From an uncultured Corynebacterium sp. (GTDB lineage Bacteria; Actinomycetota; Actinomycetes; Mycobacteriales; Mycobacteriaceae), in the NCBI RefSeq assembly GCF_946221155.1, contig NZ_CAMIAN010000043.1, positions 1 through 15,839 on the forward strand: DNA of 15,839 nt. Direction: 5' to 3'. A model generated the notes under the pieces. That model saw only the letters and a list, made by a program, of their open reading frames with translations. It made no database searches and was not told where the DNA came from. A program made the translations under genes and the position numbers. Each line of letters starts with the position of its first letter. The first letter of the stretch is position 1. Positions 1 through 6,881 of this stretch are shown one piece after another.

Positions 1-2137
1 AGTGGGAATTGCTTCCACGGCCACCACTGCCGCTGTGGTTGCTGTTCTTGCCACGCTTGCCGCCACTCTGGCCGCCACCAGAATTCTTGCTGCTATTACT
101 GTTTTTGTCGCCGGACCCGCCGGATCCACTCTTGCCGCCGGGCCCGCCGGATCCATTGGATCCTCCGGAGCCCTTGCGGCGTCGGCGTCGGCGACGATTT
201 CGCTTATTACTAGGACCGGGAATTCTCCCCTTTTGACCTCCCGAGCTGTGACTTCCTTGACGTTTGCCCTGGTCGTGGCCTTGGGAGTTGCCCGAGCCGC
301 CGGAGTTACCGGCGTGATTGGATTTGTTGGAGCCGGAACCGGAGCCACCGGAGCCGCCGGACTTGCCGGAACGAGAACCCCCGGAACCCCCGCGCGGGCC
401 GGCCAAACCGCTGGTACGCGGGCGGGCGTCCGCACCAGGCTTCGCCGGGACGTCCTCTTTCTCGCCGGGCTGCACATTATCCAGCAGGGCCAGGAACTCC
501 TCATCCCGGATCAGGGGAATGCTCTTCCGGTCGGCGTGCATGGCCTTGCCTCGCAGCTCGTAATTCTCGTTGCACACCACCAGTGAGCTGCGGCGATTCA
601 GCTTCTCGCTATAAGCCAGCCCCGCAGCAACTCCCTGGCCGATCAGCACGTCCGGGTCGATCGCCACATCTGGACTGACCACAAATTCCATACCCTCAAC
701 CAGCGGCTCCCCGCGCTTCCACGCCCCGGGGTTTACGTAGGGGCGGGGAGAGTTGGCGGCGTCAATACGAAGGCTACTTCGGCGCAGCCCAAATTGATCG
801 GCCGCGAGGTCCTCAGGGTCCAGCACTGTCAGCTCGCCGTTGCGCTGCTGCGCGAGGGCGAGGGCGGCGGTGAGGCGCGCGTTCGCCTCGAGGAGCTCGT
901 CGGGGTCGATGTCTTTCTTGCTTAGTGACGCCACCGCTCCTACCTCTGGCAGCGCCGCCGCAGAGGCCAGCACGGCGGATCGGCCGGAGTTTCCGGGAGT
1001 GTTTGCGCTGGTAGAAGCGTCAGCGGTGGAGGCCGTATTGGTGGCGGAGCTTGCGCTGGGGGCTGCAGTGGAATTGGCAGCGTCGGCGGCGCGGTTGTAG
1101 CTGGCGACGATGGCGCGTAGGCGGGGGTCAGTGGAATCGATCGCCTGGCGGCGTGCGGTGGCGAGCGTGTCGATGATGGAGACCGGTGCGGGGGTTGGCT
1201 GGCGCCGACCACCGCGACCGCGGCCGCGGCTGCGACGGCCGCGGTTCGCGGAGCGCTGCGACAGTTTGAACTCGTGGGTGATGAAGCCCCACACGTAATC
1301 GGACTCATGCATGATGAGCGTGCGCCCGTCCAGGGCCTGGTGGATCAGCTGCGCGCTGGAGTTAAAGCCCAGCGCCTGGGAGAGCTCGTTGACCTGGTAG
1401 CCGTGGAGGTGCCAGGGGCCGGCGTCTTCGCCGGGGTTCAGGTGGCGAGTCAGCGCGCCGATTTCTTGGCCGATCTTGATGGTCGGCAGTTCGTCGGGGT
1501 TTGCGAGGTCACCGGGGGCTTCAGTTTCAGAATCGTCTGCGCTGGCAACGTCGGCGGGCGCGGAATCGGCGTCCGCGCTGGGTTCACCGGGGGATTCCGC
1601 GCCAGGGCCGAAGAACACCACGGAAAGCGCCACCAGTCGGGAGGTTTTCGGGTGAATGCCGGAGGTGGAGATGCTTACGGCTGCGAATGGGGCTTCCTCC
1701 TTGGAGGGGAGGTCGTGCAGGGCGGACTCGAGCGCCTCGCGGGGGCTCGAGTGGTCGTTGTCCTCGCTGGAGCTCCCGCCGGAAGAGCGGGAGTGTGCGC
1801 CGGCGCTCCTGCCTGCGTTACCTGCGCTGCCTGTCCTACCTGCGTTACCTGCGCTACCCGCGCCACCGCGGGAATCCGCGGCAGCTCGGAACTCGGGGGT
1901 TGCTGCCGAGTCGGATTGCCCATCGGCCACCTGCTCAGAATATCGCTCGGTACCTGCGGGGGAATGGTTGCGAGCGGAGGAGTGGGCGTCCGAAGAGCTA
2001 CCGTCCGAAGCAGTACCGTCAGAAAAAGAAACAGCGAGAGAACCTGCAGGGCGCGTCACCCTGCGGCGCGGGCGCCTGCGACGGCGCGCGCCAGAGTGCT
2101 CGGGGCCGGGGGCGGCCGAGTGATCGTTCTCGTTCAT
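1..2137 (-). CDS. DnaQ-like exonuclease-fold/BRCT protein, catalytically degenerate, C-terminus cut by window edge
   Basis: This is an open frame of 712 codons from ATG at 2137, with no stop before the left edge. Residues 1-150 are low complexity (Ala/Gly/Ser). Residues 151-160 (FAAVSISTSG), followed by IHPKTSRLVAL, match the first motif of DnaQ exonucleases (VDxETTG), but the catalytic Asp and Glu are Ser155 and Ser157. The second motif survives only as HESDYVWGF (277-285). Residues 298-313 are RGG-like (Arg/Gly alternation). The DTLATAR motif of the family follows. Residues of about 478-555 look like a BRCT domain (GMEFVVSPD... to ...IPLIRDEEFLALL). The tail is Gly/Ser/Asn rich with a seven-Arg run at 648-654. 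It lies 72 bases downstream of leuA, behind a hairpin, with only a weak ribosome binding site. The fold assignment is from motif reading. Nuclease activity is unlikely, and a nucleic-acid-binding or scaffold role is inference. Confidence 0.75.
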   Translation of the reverse strand, partial: MNENDHSAAPGPEHSGARRRRRPRRRVTRPAGSLAVSFSDGTASDGSSSDAHSSARNHSPAGTERYSEQVADGQSDSAATPEFRAAADSRGGAGSAGNAGRTGSAGNAGRSAGAHSRSSGGSSSEDNDHSSPREALESALHDLPSKEEAPFAAVSISTSGIHPKTSRLVALSVVFFGPGAESPGEPSADADSAPADVASADDSETEAPGDLANPDELPTIKIGQEIGALTRHLNPGEDAGPWHLHGYQVNELSQALGFNSSAQLIHQALDGRTLIMHESDYVWGFITHEFKLSQRSANRGRRSRGRGRGGRRQPTPAPVSIIDTLATARRQAIDSTDPRLRAIVASYNRAADAANSTAAPSASSATNTASTADASTSANTPGNSGRSAVLASAAALPEVGAVASLSKKDIDPDELLEANARLTAALALAQQRNGELTVLDPEDLAADQFGLRRSSLRIDAANSPRPYVNPGAWKRGEPLVEGMEFVVSPDVAIDPDVLIGQGVAAGLAYSEKLNRRSSLVVCNENYELRGKAMHADRKSIPLIRDEEFLALLDNVQPGEKEDVPAKPGADARPRTSGLAGPRGGSGGSRSGKSGGSGGSGSGSNKSNHAGNSGGSGNSQGHDQGKRQGSHSSGGQKGRIPGPSNKRNRRRRRRRKGSGGSNGSGGPGGKSGSGGSGDKNSNSSKNSGGGQSGGKRGKNSNHSGSGGRGSNSH
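1812..1865. repeat. 27-bp tandem repeat inside the DnaQ-like gene
   Basis: Two consecutive 27-bp units occupy 1812-1838 and 1839-1865. The first 17 bases (cctgcgttacctgcgct) are identical in both and the rest has diverged. The length is a multiple of three, so the frame is kept. On the minus strand it encodes Gly/Ala/Ser/Asn-rich units such as GSAGNAG. This fits slippage expansion of a disordered linker. Confidence 0.75.
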
Positions 2138-2175
2138 GGATTACATACTACCCAGCGGGGGTTTCGGCACTTGCG

Positions 2176-2196
2176 CCCAGCCTGCGGCAGGCTAGG
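2176..2196 (-). terminator. Hairpin between leuA and the DnaQ-like gene
   Basis: The arms 2176-2184 (cccagcctg) and 2188-2196 (caggctagg) pair over 9 bp, including one G-U pair, around a 3-base loop. The hairpin starts 13 bases after the leuA stop codon. No T-run follows on the minus strand, so it may be a weak terminator or an mRNA-stabilising stem rather than a full stop. Confidence 0.45.
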
Positions 2197-2209
2197 CGGC
2201 TCTGGAACC

Positions 2210-4051
2210 TTAGGCTCCCTGCGAAACCCCAGCGGCGGCATCCTGCGAACGGTTCACTGCAGAGGTAATAGCCTTCAGCGAAGCGTAAGTAATGGAGCTG
2301 GCGATGCCCACGCCCCAGTACTTCGCGCCGTTGATCTCGGCCAGGACGTAGGCGGCGGCCTCAGCGTCGTCGCCCGAGGTGCGGGCGTGCTGGCTGTACT
2401 CCTGCACCTCCACGTCGTAGCCCAGCTCTTCCAGCGCGTTGCAGTACGCGTTGATCGGGCCATTGCCGCGCCCCTGCACGGTCTTGCCCTCGCCGTTGAA
2501 CTCGATCTGGCCGGTGACCTTGGCCTCTTCGCCCTCGTTCTGGCCGCCGTCGACGGTCAAGGAGATGGTCTCGATCGGGGCGACACGGTCCAGGTACTCG
2601 CCGGAGAAGATGTCCCACATGGCCTTCGGGTTCACCTCGCCGCCCTCGGCGTCGGTGACGGCCTGCACCACGGAGGAGAACTCCACCTGCATCGGGCGTG
2701 GCAGCTGCAGGTTGTGGTCGGTCTTCATGATGTAAGCTACGCCGCCCTTGCCGGACTGGGAGTTCACGCGGATCACGGCCTCGTAGGAACGGCCAACGTC
2801 CTTTGGATCGATCGGCAGGTAAGGAACCTCCCACGTCTTCTCGACCATCGCTTCCTGGGTGACTTCCTCGGCGGTGGCGTCCGGGTCGATCTTCTCCGCG
2901 ATGGCATCCAGGCCCTTGTTAATCGCATCCTGGTGGGAGCCGGAGAATGCGGTGAACACCAGGTCGCCGCCGTATGGGTGACGTTCAGGTACGCGCAGCT
3001 GGTTGCAGTACTCCACGGTGCGGCGAACCTGGTCGATGTCGGAGAAGTCGATCTGCGGGTCCACGCCTTGGGTCAGCATGTTCAGGCCCAGAGTGACCAG
3101 GCAGACGTTGCCGGTGCGCTCGCCGTTGCCGAACAGGCAGCCCTCGATGCGGTCGGCGCCGGCCATGTAGCCCAGTTCGGCGGCGGCCACGCCGGTGCCA
3201 CGGTCGTTGTGCGGGTGCAGCGACAGGATGATGGAGTCGCGGCGGTTCAGGTTGCGGTGCATCCACTCGATGGAGTCCGCGTACACGTTCGGGGTGATCA
3301 TCTCGACGGTGGAGGGCAGGTTCAGGATGATCGGGTTCTCCGGCGTCGGCTCCATAACCTCGACGACTGCGTCGCAGACTTCCTTGGCGTAGGCAACCTC
3401 GGTGCCAGTGAAGGACTCGGGGGAGTACTCCCAGCGCCAGTTCGTGTCCGGGTAGTCCTTGGCGATGGTCTTGATCAGCTCGGCTGCGTCGGTGGCCAGC
3501 TTCTTGATGGCTTCCTTGTCCTTGCGGAACACGACCTTGCGCTGCAGCTTCGAGGTGGAATTGTAGAAGTGGACGATGACGTTCTTCGCGCCCTCGCAGG
3601 CTTCGAAGGTGCGGCGGATCAGGTGCTCGCGCGCCTGGACCAGAACCTGGATGGTGACGTCGTCGGGGATCATGTTCTTTTCGATGATCTCGCGGACGAA
3701 GTTGAAGTCGGTCTGGGAGGCGGATGGGAAGCCGACCTCGATTTCCTTGTAGCCCATGTCGACCAGCAGCTCGAACATCCGGCGCTTGCGCTCGGGGCTC
3801 ATCGGGTCAATCAGGGCCTGGTTGCCGTCGCGCAGATCCACGGCGCACCACTGCGGGGCACGGTCGATGACTTTATCCGGCCAGGTGCGGTCCGGCAGGG
3901 TGATTTCCTCTACCTCTTCGAAGAACGGCTGGTAGCGCGCGTGCGGCATGGAGGAATTGCGCTGCTTGTTCCAGGCCGGTTGGCCTTCGGGGATGTCACC
4001 GTTCGGGGTGTTGATGCGGGCGGGTGCGGAGATGAAAGTGTCGTTAGACAT
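2210..4051 (-). CDS. leuA: 2-isopropylmalate synthase
   Basis: This enzyme condenses acetyl-CoA with 2-ketoisovalerate to 2-isopropylmalate, the first committed step of leucine synthesis, in the cytosol. The 613-residue protein is nearly collinear with C. glutamicum LeuA. The TIM-barrel catalytic domain has the substrate motif DLRDGNQ (Arg74, Asp75), GFPSASQTDF near 108-117 and the metal-binding LHPHND (His279, His281). A linker and the C-terminal allosteric dimer domain follow, ending in GDDAEAAAYVLAEINGAKYW and a short tail. The N-terminal GQPAWNKQRNSSMP stretch is typical of the long actinobacterial form. The ATG at 4051 has AGGAG about 8 bases upstream and matches the family start. It is preceded by a leader peptide and hairpins that suggest leucine-responsive control. 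Feedback inhibition by leucine through the C-terminal domain is known for the family. Confidence 0.97.
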   Translation of the reverse strand: MSNDTFISAPARINTPNGDIPEGQPAWNKQRNSSMPHARYQPFFEEVEEITLPDRTWPDKVIDRAPQWCAVDLRDGNQALIDPMSPERKRRMFELLVDMGYKEIEVGFPSASQTDFNFVREIIEKNMIPDDVTIQVLVQAREHLIRRTFEACEGAKNVIVHFYNSTSKLQRKVVFRKDKEAIKKLATDAAELIKTIAKDYPDTNWRWEYSPESFTGTEVAYAKEVCDAVVEVMEPTPENPIILNLPSTVEMITPNVYADSIEWMHRNLNRRDSIILSLHPHNDRGTGVAAAELGYMAGADRIEGCLFGNGERTGNVCLVTLGLNMLTQGVDPQIDFSDIDQVRRTVEYCNQLRVPERHPYGGDLVFTAFSGSHQDAINKGLDAIAEKIDPDATAEEVTQEAMVEKTWEVPYLPIDPKDVGRSYEAVIRVNSQSGKGGVAYIMKTDHNLQLPRPMQVEFSSVVQAVTDAEGGEVNPKAMWDIFSGEYLDRVAPIETISLTVDGGQNEGEEAKVTGQIEFNGEGKTVQGRGNGPINAYCNALEELGYDVEVQEYSQHARTSGDDAEAAAYVLAEINGAKYWGVGIASSITYASLKAITSAVNRSQDAAAGVSQGA

Positions 4052-4096
4052 GGATGGGGGCTCCTGAGAAGAAATGTTTGTTCTTGGTTGTTATTC

Positions 4097-4137
4097 CCGA
4101 CCGGCAACGCCAAGTTCCGCGACGGGGTGCCGGTCGG
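4097..4137 (-). promoter_or_regulatory. GC-rich 10-bp hairpin in the leuA leader, possible attenuator stem
   Basis: The arms 4097-4106 (ccgaccggca) and 4128-4137 (tgccggtcgg) are perfectly complementary, with a 21-base loop. The stem lies between the leader peptide stop and the leuA ribosome binding site. On the minus strand it is followed by GGAATAACAACC rather than a T-run, so it is not a textbook intrinsic terminator. CAACG at 4139-4143 could alternatively pair with CGTTG at 4105-4109, which overlaps this stem, so exclusive folds are possible. A role in leuA attenuation is inferred from position. Confidence 0.5.
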
Positions 4138-4140
4138 TCG

Positions 4141-4176
4141 TTGAGTTGTAACTCAAATCTCTTAGAACCTTTGAGC
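4141..4176 (-). promoter_or_regulatory. Mutually exclusive short hairpins after the leuA leader peptide
   Basis: In the minus-strand RNA, segment 1 (CTCAAA, 4175-4170, inside the end of the leader peptide) can pair with segment 2 (TTTGAG, 4157-4152). Segment 2 can instead pair with segment 3 (the dyad TTGAGTTACAACTCAA, 4156-4141). The two pairings share segment 2, so only one can form. Ribosome position on the upstream leader peptide could choose between them, as in classical attenuators. The pairings are seen in the sequence; the switching is inference. Confidence 0.5.
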
Positions 4177-4218
4177 CCCGCCGCGTCGCAGAAGCAGGTT
4201 GCGCGCTGGCGTAGTCAT
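4162..4218 (-). CDS. leuA leader peptide, 18 residues with three consecutive leucines
   Basis: A short frame ATG...TAA encodes MTTPARNLLLRRGGAQRF. The codons CTG CTT CTG place three leucines in a row at residues 8-10, about 110 bases upstream of leuA. The probable -10 box ends 7 bases before the ATG, so transcription likely begins at or next to the start codon and the peptide is leaderless, which is common in corynebacteria. Starvation for charged leucine tRNA would stall a ribosome just before the competing hairpins at 4141-4176. Leader-peptide attenuation of leucine genes is known in bacteria, including actinobacteria. That this peptide acts so is inferred from its content and position. It may be annotated as leuL elsewhere. 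Confidence 0.7.
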   Translation of the reverse strand: MTTPARNLLLRRGGAQRF

Positions 4219-4225
4219 GGTCACC

Positions 4226-4253
4226 ACTATAGACCGAGTATTAGCTGCGTCAC
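4226..4253 (-). promoter_or_regulatory. Probable leuA promoter
   Basis: On the minus strand a -35 like GTGACG (4253-4248; four of six match TTGACA) and a -10 TATAGT (4231-4226) are separated by 16 bases. The expected transcription start falls about 7 bases downstream, at the leader peptide ATG (4218). Confidence 0.6.
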
Positions 4254-4373
4254 AGGAAGAGTTGCTAAATCCGCTCAAAACAGCCCCAAATCCCATATTG
4301 TGGGAAATCTGTCCCTCAATGTGGGGTGTTTGTTGCGGCTTTTCTGTGCGGGTCTTTCCTTATGACTTTTTCC
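4254..4373. other. Non-coding stretch between the leuA promoter and the membrane protein gene
   Basis: This is the upstream part of the 322-base gap between leuA and the DMT-type gene. It is AT-richer than its neighbours. It holds a small dyad, TCCCATATTGTGGGA (5-bp arms), near 4290-4305, and a 12-bp direct repeat (tttccttatgac) at 4355-4366 and 4369-4380, the second copy covering the stop codon of the DMT gene. No strong terminator for the DMT gene and no reading frame that looks coding is visible. Confidence 0.4.
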
Positions 4374-5303
4374 TTATGACGCCGCCGTCTCAGTGTTTGC
4401 AGTCTCAGTATTCTTTCCGGAGTCACTGGAGTCCGCGCCTGCCGAAGTTCCTTCTTCCTCGTCGATCGACTTGCGGCTCAGGATCACTGTCGAGACCGTC
4501 ATTACTGCAATGGCGGCCGCCATATAGGCATACTCCCAGCCCTCGATCTGGAACTTCTCGCCCAGCACGATGTAGCCCAGCACGAACGCCACAAGTGGCT
4601 CCACCACCGTCATTGCGGGCAGGGAGTTCTTCAGTGGTCCGGCGTTAAACGAGGCCTGCTGCACCGCCGTGCCGATGGCTGCGAAGACGATCAGCGTCCA
4701 CAGTTCCCATGAGGTCAGTAGCGCGGCCGTACCGATGTCGCGGAAAATATCCACTACGGCTTTTGAAAGCACGGCCACATACCCCATGATTGCGCCGGTG
4801 ATTGACCCCAGTATTAGCGCGCGCAGTGCGGCTTCCTGCTGTAGCGCATACACGAAAAACGCCACCAGGATCACCGTGCCGATACTGAGGCAGACCAGCC
4901 ACACGGCCAAGTCCGGCTCGCGGTGGCCGGCGGTCGGCTTGCCGCGCACAACGAGGATGGCCACTGCCGCCGTCAGAAGTCCCGCCCATGCTGTTTCGGA
5001 CGCCGATATTCGCCGCCCGTCGTACTTTGCCGACAGTAGCAGTGTGAACATGAGGGAGAGTACGAGGATCGGCTGCACTATCAGCAGTGTTCCGAACGCC
5101 AACGCCACGATTTGCAGGAGGTATCCGAACAAGGCGCTGGCCACTCCGACCCACCACATCGGCTGTTTGATGGCATCCCAGATGGCGCCGCTGCGGTTCT
5201 CTCCGGAGGCGACGGCAATGCGGTGGCGCACCACCGTCCCCCAGGCGATGGTGAGTGCGGAGCCCAGTGCGAAAACAACTGCGAGTGCGTTGTTTTCGAG
5301 CAT
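4374..5303 (-). CDS. DMT-superfamily (EamA/NIPA-like) membrane transporter, substrate unknown
   Basis: The 309-residue integral membrane protein has about nine hydrophobic segments (first near 5-25, last near 255-275) and the two-repeat look of drug/metabolite transporters. Typical features are the PILVLSLMFTLLLSA stretch after segment 3, and EPLVAFVLGYIVLGEKFQIEGW near the end, which matches the 'EP..a...g...lgE' signature of EamA repeats. The tail after residue 280 is acidic and Ser/Thr rich. The ATG at 5303 is preceded by AAGGAGGTGAG, about 12 bases away. A GTG inside that sequence starts another frame and is ignored. The gene lies between leuA and lysC and points away from lysC. A similar conserved membrane protein occurs at this place in C. 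glutamicum as far as I recall. Export of an amino acid or metabolite is possible but not shown. Confidence 0.8.
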   Translation of the reverse strand: MLENNALAVVFALGSALTIAWGTVVRHRIAVASGENRSGAIWDAIKQPMWWVGVASALFGYLLQIVALAFGTLLIVQPILVLSLMFTLLLSAKYDGRRISASETAWAGLLTAAVAILVVRGKPTAGHREPDLAVWLVCLSIGTVILVAFFVYALQQEAALRALILGSITGAIMGYVAVLSKAVVDIFRDIGTAALLTSWELWTLIVFAAIGTAVQQASFNAGPLKNSLPAMTVVEPLVAFVLGYIVLGEKFQIEGWEYAYMAAAIAVMTVSTVILSRKSIDEEEGTSAGADSSDSGKNTETANTETAAS

Positions 5304-5540
5304 CGTGCCCCCTCACCTCCTTGTGAATGTGCTGGTCTAGTTCTCTGGGTACCTTATCGGACGCCAGGGGTCACACTGAGCATTAGTCCATGGTGCGCGT
5401 GTTACGTATGTGACGCATGTGGCTTGCTGAAGAGGTGGCGTCATAAAGTAAAAAAGAGTTACTCGAACCCTAGCCCCAGGGAAACAGACAAAGTAGTCTA
5501 AAGTTTGACTAAGACTAGACCCGGAAGGTGGCAACAACCA
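5304..5540. promoter_or_regulatory. Divergent promoter region of the DMT-type gene and lysC
   Basis: The 237-base intergenic region must hold the start signals for both genes. I could not fix a convincing -35/-10 pair for either. Candidate -10 boxes towards lysC are TAAAGT near 5453 and TAGTCTAAAGT near 5494. An inverted repeat TAGTCT...AGACTA (5494-5517, 12-base spacer) lies 23 bases before the lysC GTG and could be an operator or RNA stem. No known lysine riboswitch fold was recognised. Confidence 0.45.
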
Positions 5541-6806
5541 GTGGCGCTCATCGTTCAGAAATACGGCGGCTCCTCGCTGGAAAGCGCGGAGAGGATCCGG
5601 CGCGTAGCCGAGCGAATCGTGGAAACCAAGAAACAGGGCAACGACGTGGTTGTCGTCTGCTCCGCCATGGGAGATACCACTGACGACCTGCTGGAACTCG
5701 CCGAGCAGGTCAACCCCGTGCCACCCGCCCGCGAAATGGACATGCTGCTGACCGCCGGTGAACGCATCTCCAACGCACTGGTGGCCATGGCTATCGCCTC
5801 CTTCGGCGCGGAGGCGCAGTCCTTCACCGGATCGCAGGCAGGCGTGCTGACTACCGAACGGCACGGCAACGCACGCATTGTGGACGTCACCCCCGGCCGC
5901 GTGCAGGAAGCTCTGGACGAAGGCAAGATCTGCCTCGTCGCCGGCTTCCAGGGTGTGAACCGCGAGACGCGCGATGTGACCACCCTCGGCCGCGGCGGCT
6001 CGGATGCCACCGCAGTCGCCCTGGCTGCGGCGCTCGAGGCCGACGTGTGCGAGATCTACTCCGACGTCGACGGCGTGTACACCGCGGACCCACGCATCGT
6101 GCCGAACGCCCAAAAGCTCGACACGATCTCTTTCGAAGAAATGCTGGAGATGGCAGCAGTCGGCGCGAAGGTGCTGATGCTGCGCAGCGTGGAGTACGCC
6201 CGCGCATTCGACGTGCCTCTGCGCGTCCGCTCCTCGTATAGCACCGACATCGGCACCCTCGTCTCTGGATCAATGGAGGATATTCCCATGGAAGAAGCAG
6301 TACTCACTGGCGTGGCACACGACCGCTCCGAGGCCAAGATCGCCGTTCTCGGCATCCCGGATTCCCCTGGAGAAGCAGCGAAGGTCTTCCGCGCCGTCGC
6401 CGATGCCGAGATCAACATCGACATGGTTGTGCAGAACATCAGCAAAATCGACAACAACCGCACCGATATCACTTTCACCTGCCCGCGTACGGACGCCACC
6501 CGCGCGATGCAGCTGCTGAAGGGGATTAAGGAACAGAACGACTGGCAGGACCTTATCTTCGACGACCACGTGGGCAAGGTCTCCCTGGTCGGCGCTGGTA
6601 TGAAGTCTCACCCCGGCGTGACCGCCGACTTCTGCGAGGCGCTACGTGACGCAGGCGTGAACATCGAGCTGATCAGCACCTCCGAGATCCGCATCTCCGT
6701 GCTGATCCGCGACACCGACGTGGACAAGGCCGTGCGCGCCATCCACGACCGCTTCCAGCTGGGCGGCGACGAAGAAGCCACGGTGTACGCTGGGACGGGA
6801 CGCTAA
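5541..6806 (+). CDS. lysC: Aspartokinase, alpha subunit
   Basis: This enzyme phosphorylates aspartate, the entry step to lysine, threonine, methionine and diaminopimelate. The 421 residues equal the C. glutamicum length. The frame opens earlier at 5505, but the family start (VQKYGGSS at residues 5-12) fixes the GTG at 5541, with AAGGTGG about 9 bases upstream. The kinase domain (about 1-245) shows KYGGSS, the TAGERISNAL segment, TLGRGGSD and DVCEIYSDVDGVYTADPR. Two ACT domains form the C-terminus. Positions known from feedback-resistant C. glutamicum mutants (Ala279, Ser301, Thr308, Thr311) carry the wild-type residues, so inhibition by lysine plus threonine is expected. The gene is followed after 75 bases by asd on the same strand, consistent with a lysC-asd operon. 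Confidence 0.97.
   Translation: MALIVQKYGGSSLESAERIRRVAERIVETKKQGNDVVVVCSAMGDTTDDLLELAEQVNPVPPAREMDMLLTAGERISNALVAMAIASFGAEAQSFTGSQAGVLTTERHGNARIVDVTPGRVQEALDEGKICLVAGFQGVNRETRDVTTLGRGGSDATAVALAAALEADVCEIYSDVDGVYTADPRIVPNAQKLDTISFEEMLEMAAVGAKVLMLRSVEYARAFDVPLRVRSSYSTDIGTLVSGSMEDIPMEEAVLTGVAHDRSEAKIAVLGIPDSPGEAAKVFRAVADAEINIDMVVQNISKIDNNRTDITFTCPRTDATRAMQLLKGIKEQNDWQDLIFDDHVGKVSLVGAGMKSHPGVTADFCEALRDAGVNIELISTSEIRISVLIRDTDVDKAVRAIHDRFQLGGDEEATVYAGTGR
6288..6806 (+). CDS. lysC: Aspartokinase beta subunit from internal in-frame start
   Basis: In C. glutamicum lysC also yields a 172-residue beta subunit from a start inside the gene, and aspartokinase is an alpha2-beta2 enzyme. Here ATG at 6288 (Met250 of alpha, beginning MEEAVLTGV) gives exactly 172 residues. 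A clear Shine-Dalgarno GGAGG at 6275-6279 sits 8 bases upstream. The product is the two ACT domains that bind the effectors. Met245 (6273) overlaps the Shine-Dalgarno and is a less likely start. Translation from here is inferred by homology and the ribosome binding site. Confidence 0.8.
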   Translation: MEEAVLTGVAHDRSEAKIAVLGIPDSPGEAAKVFRAVADAEINIDMVVQNISKIDNNRTDITFTCPRTDATRAMQLLKGIKEQNDWQDLIFDDHVGKVSLVGAGMKSHPGVTADFCEALRDAGVNIELISTSEIRISVLIRDTDVDKAVRAIHDRFQLGGDEEATVYAGTGR

Positions 6807-6846
6807 AGTAGCAGCTTAAGCGTGCTACCGAGGCACTTTAGAGTGC
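6804..6846 (+). other. Small stem-loops in the lysC-asd spacer
   Basis: The 75-base spacer contains nested dyads: TAAAGT (6804-6809)/ACTTTA (6835-6840) outside GTAGCA (6808-6813)/TGCTAC (6823-6828). An alternative GCACT/AGTGC stem lies at 6833-6846. The arms are only 5-6 bp and no T-run follows, so this looks like an mRNA processing or modest attenuation structure at most. Confidence 0.3.
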
Positions 6847-6881
6847 ACACACTAGAACAGATAGAAGAGGTAGATCCCCGA

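Noticed and set aside
2..586. 194-codon plus-strand frame with Ala/Thr-rich product
   Set aside because: It is the complement of the Gly/Ser-rich tail of the DnaQ-like gene, whose reading frame continues unbroken from a good start and contains a BRCT-like domain.
1274..4144. Very long plus-strand open frame (956 codons) antisense to leuA and the DnaQ-like gene
   Set aside because: It runs opposite two genes, with leuA certain. Its protein has no recognisable motif and shows the Val/Gly/Asp/His bias of a GC-rich shadow frame. It spans the leuA/DnaQ gap only because stops are rare at this GC content.
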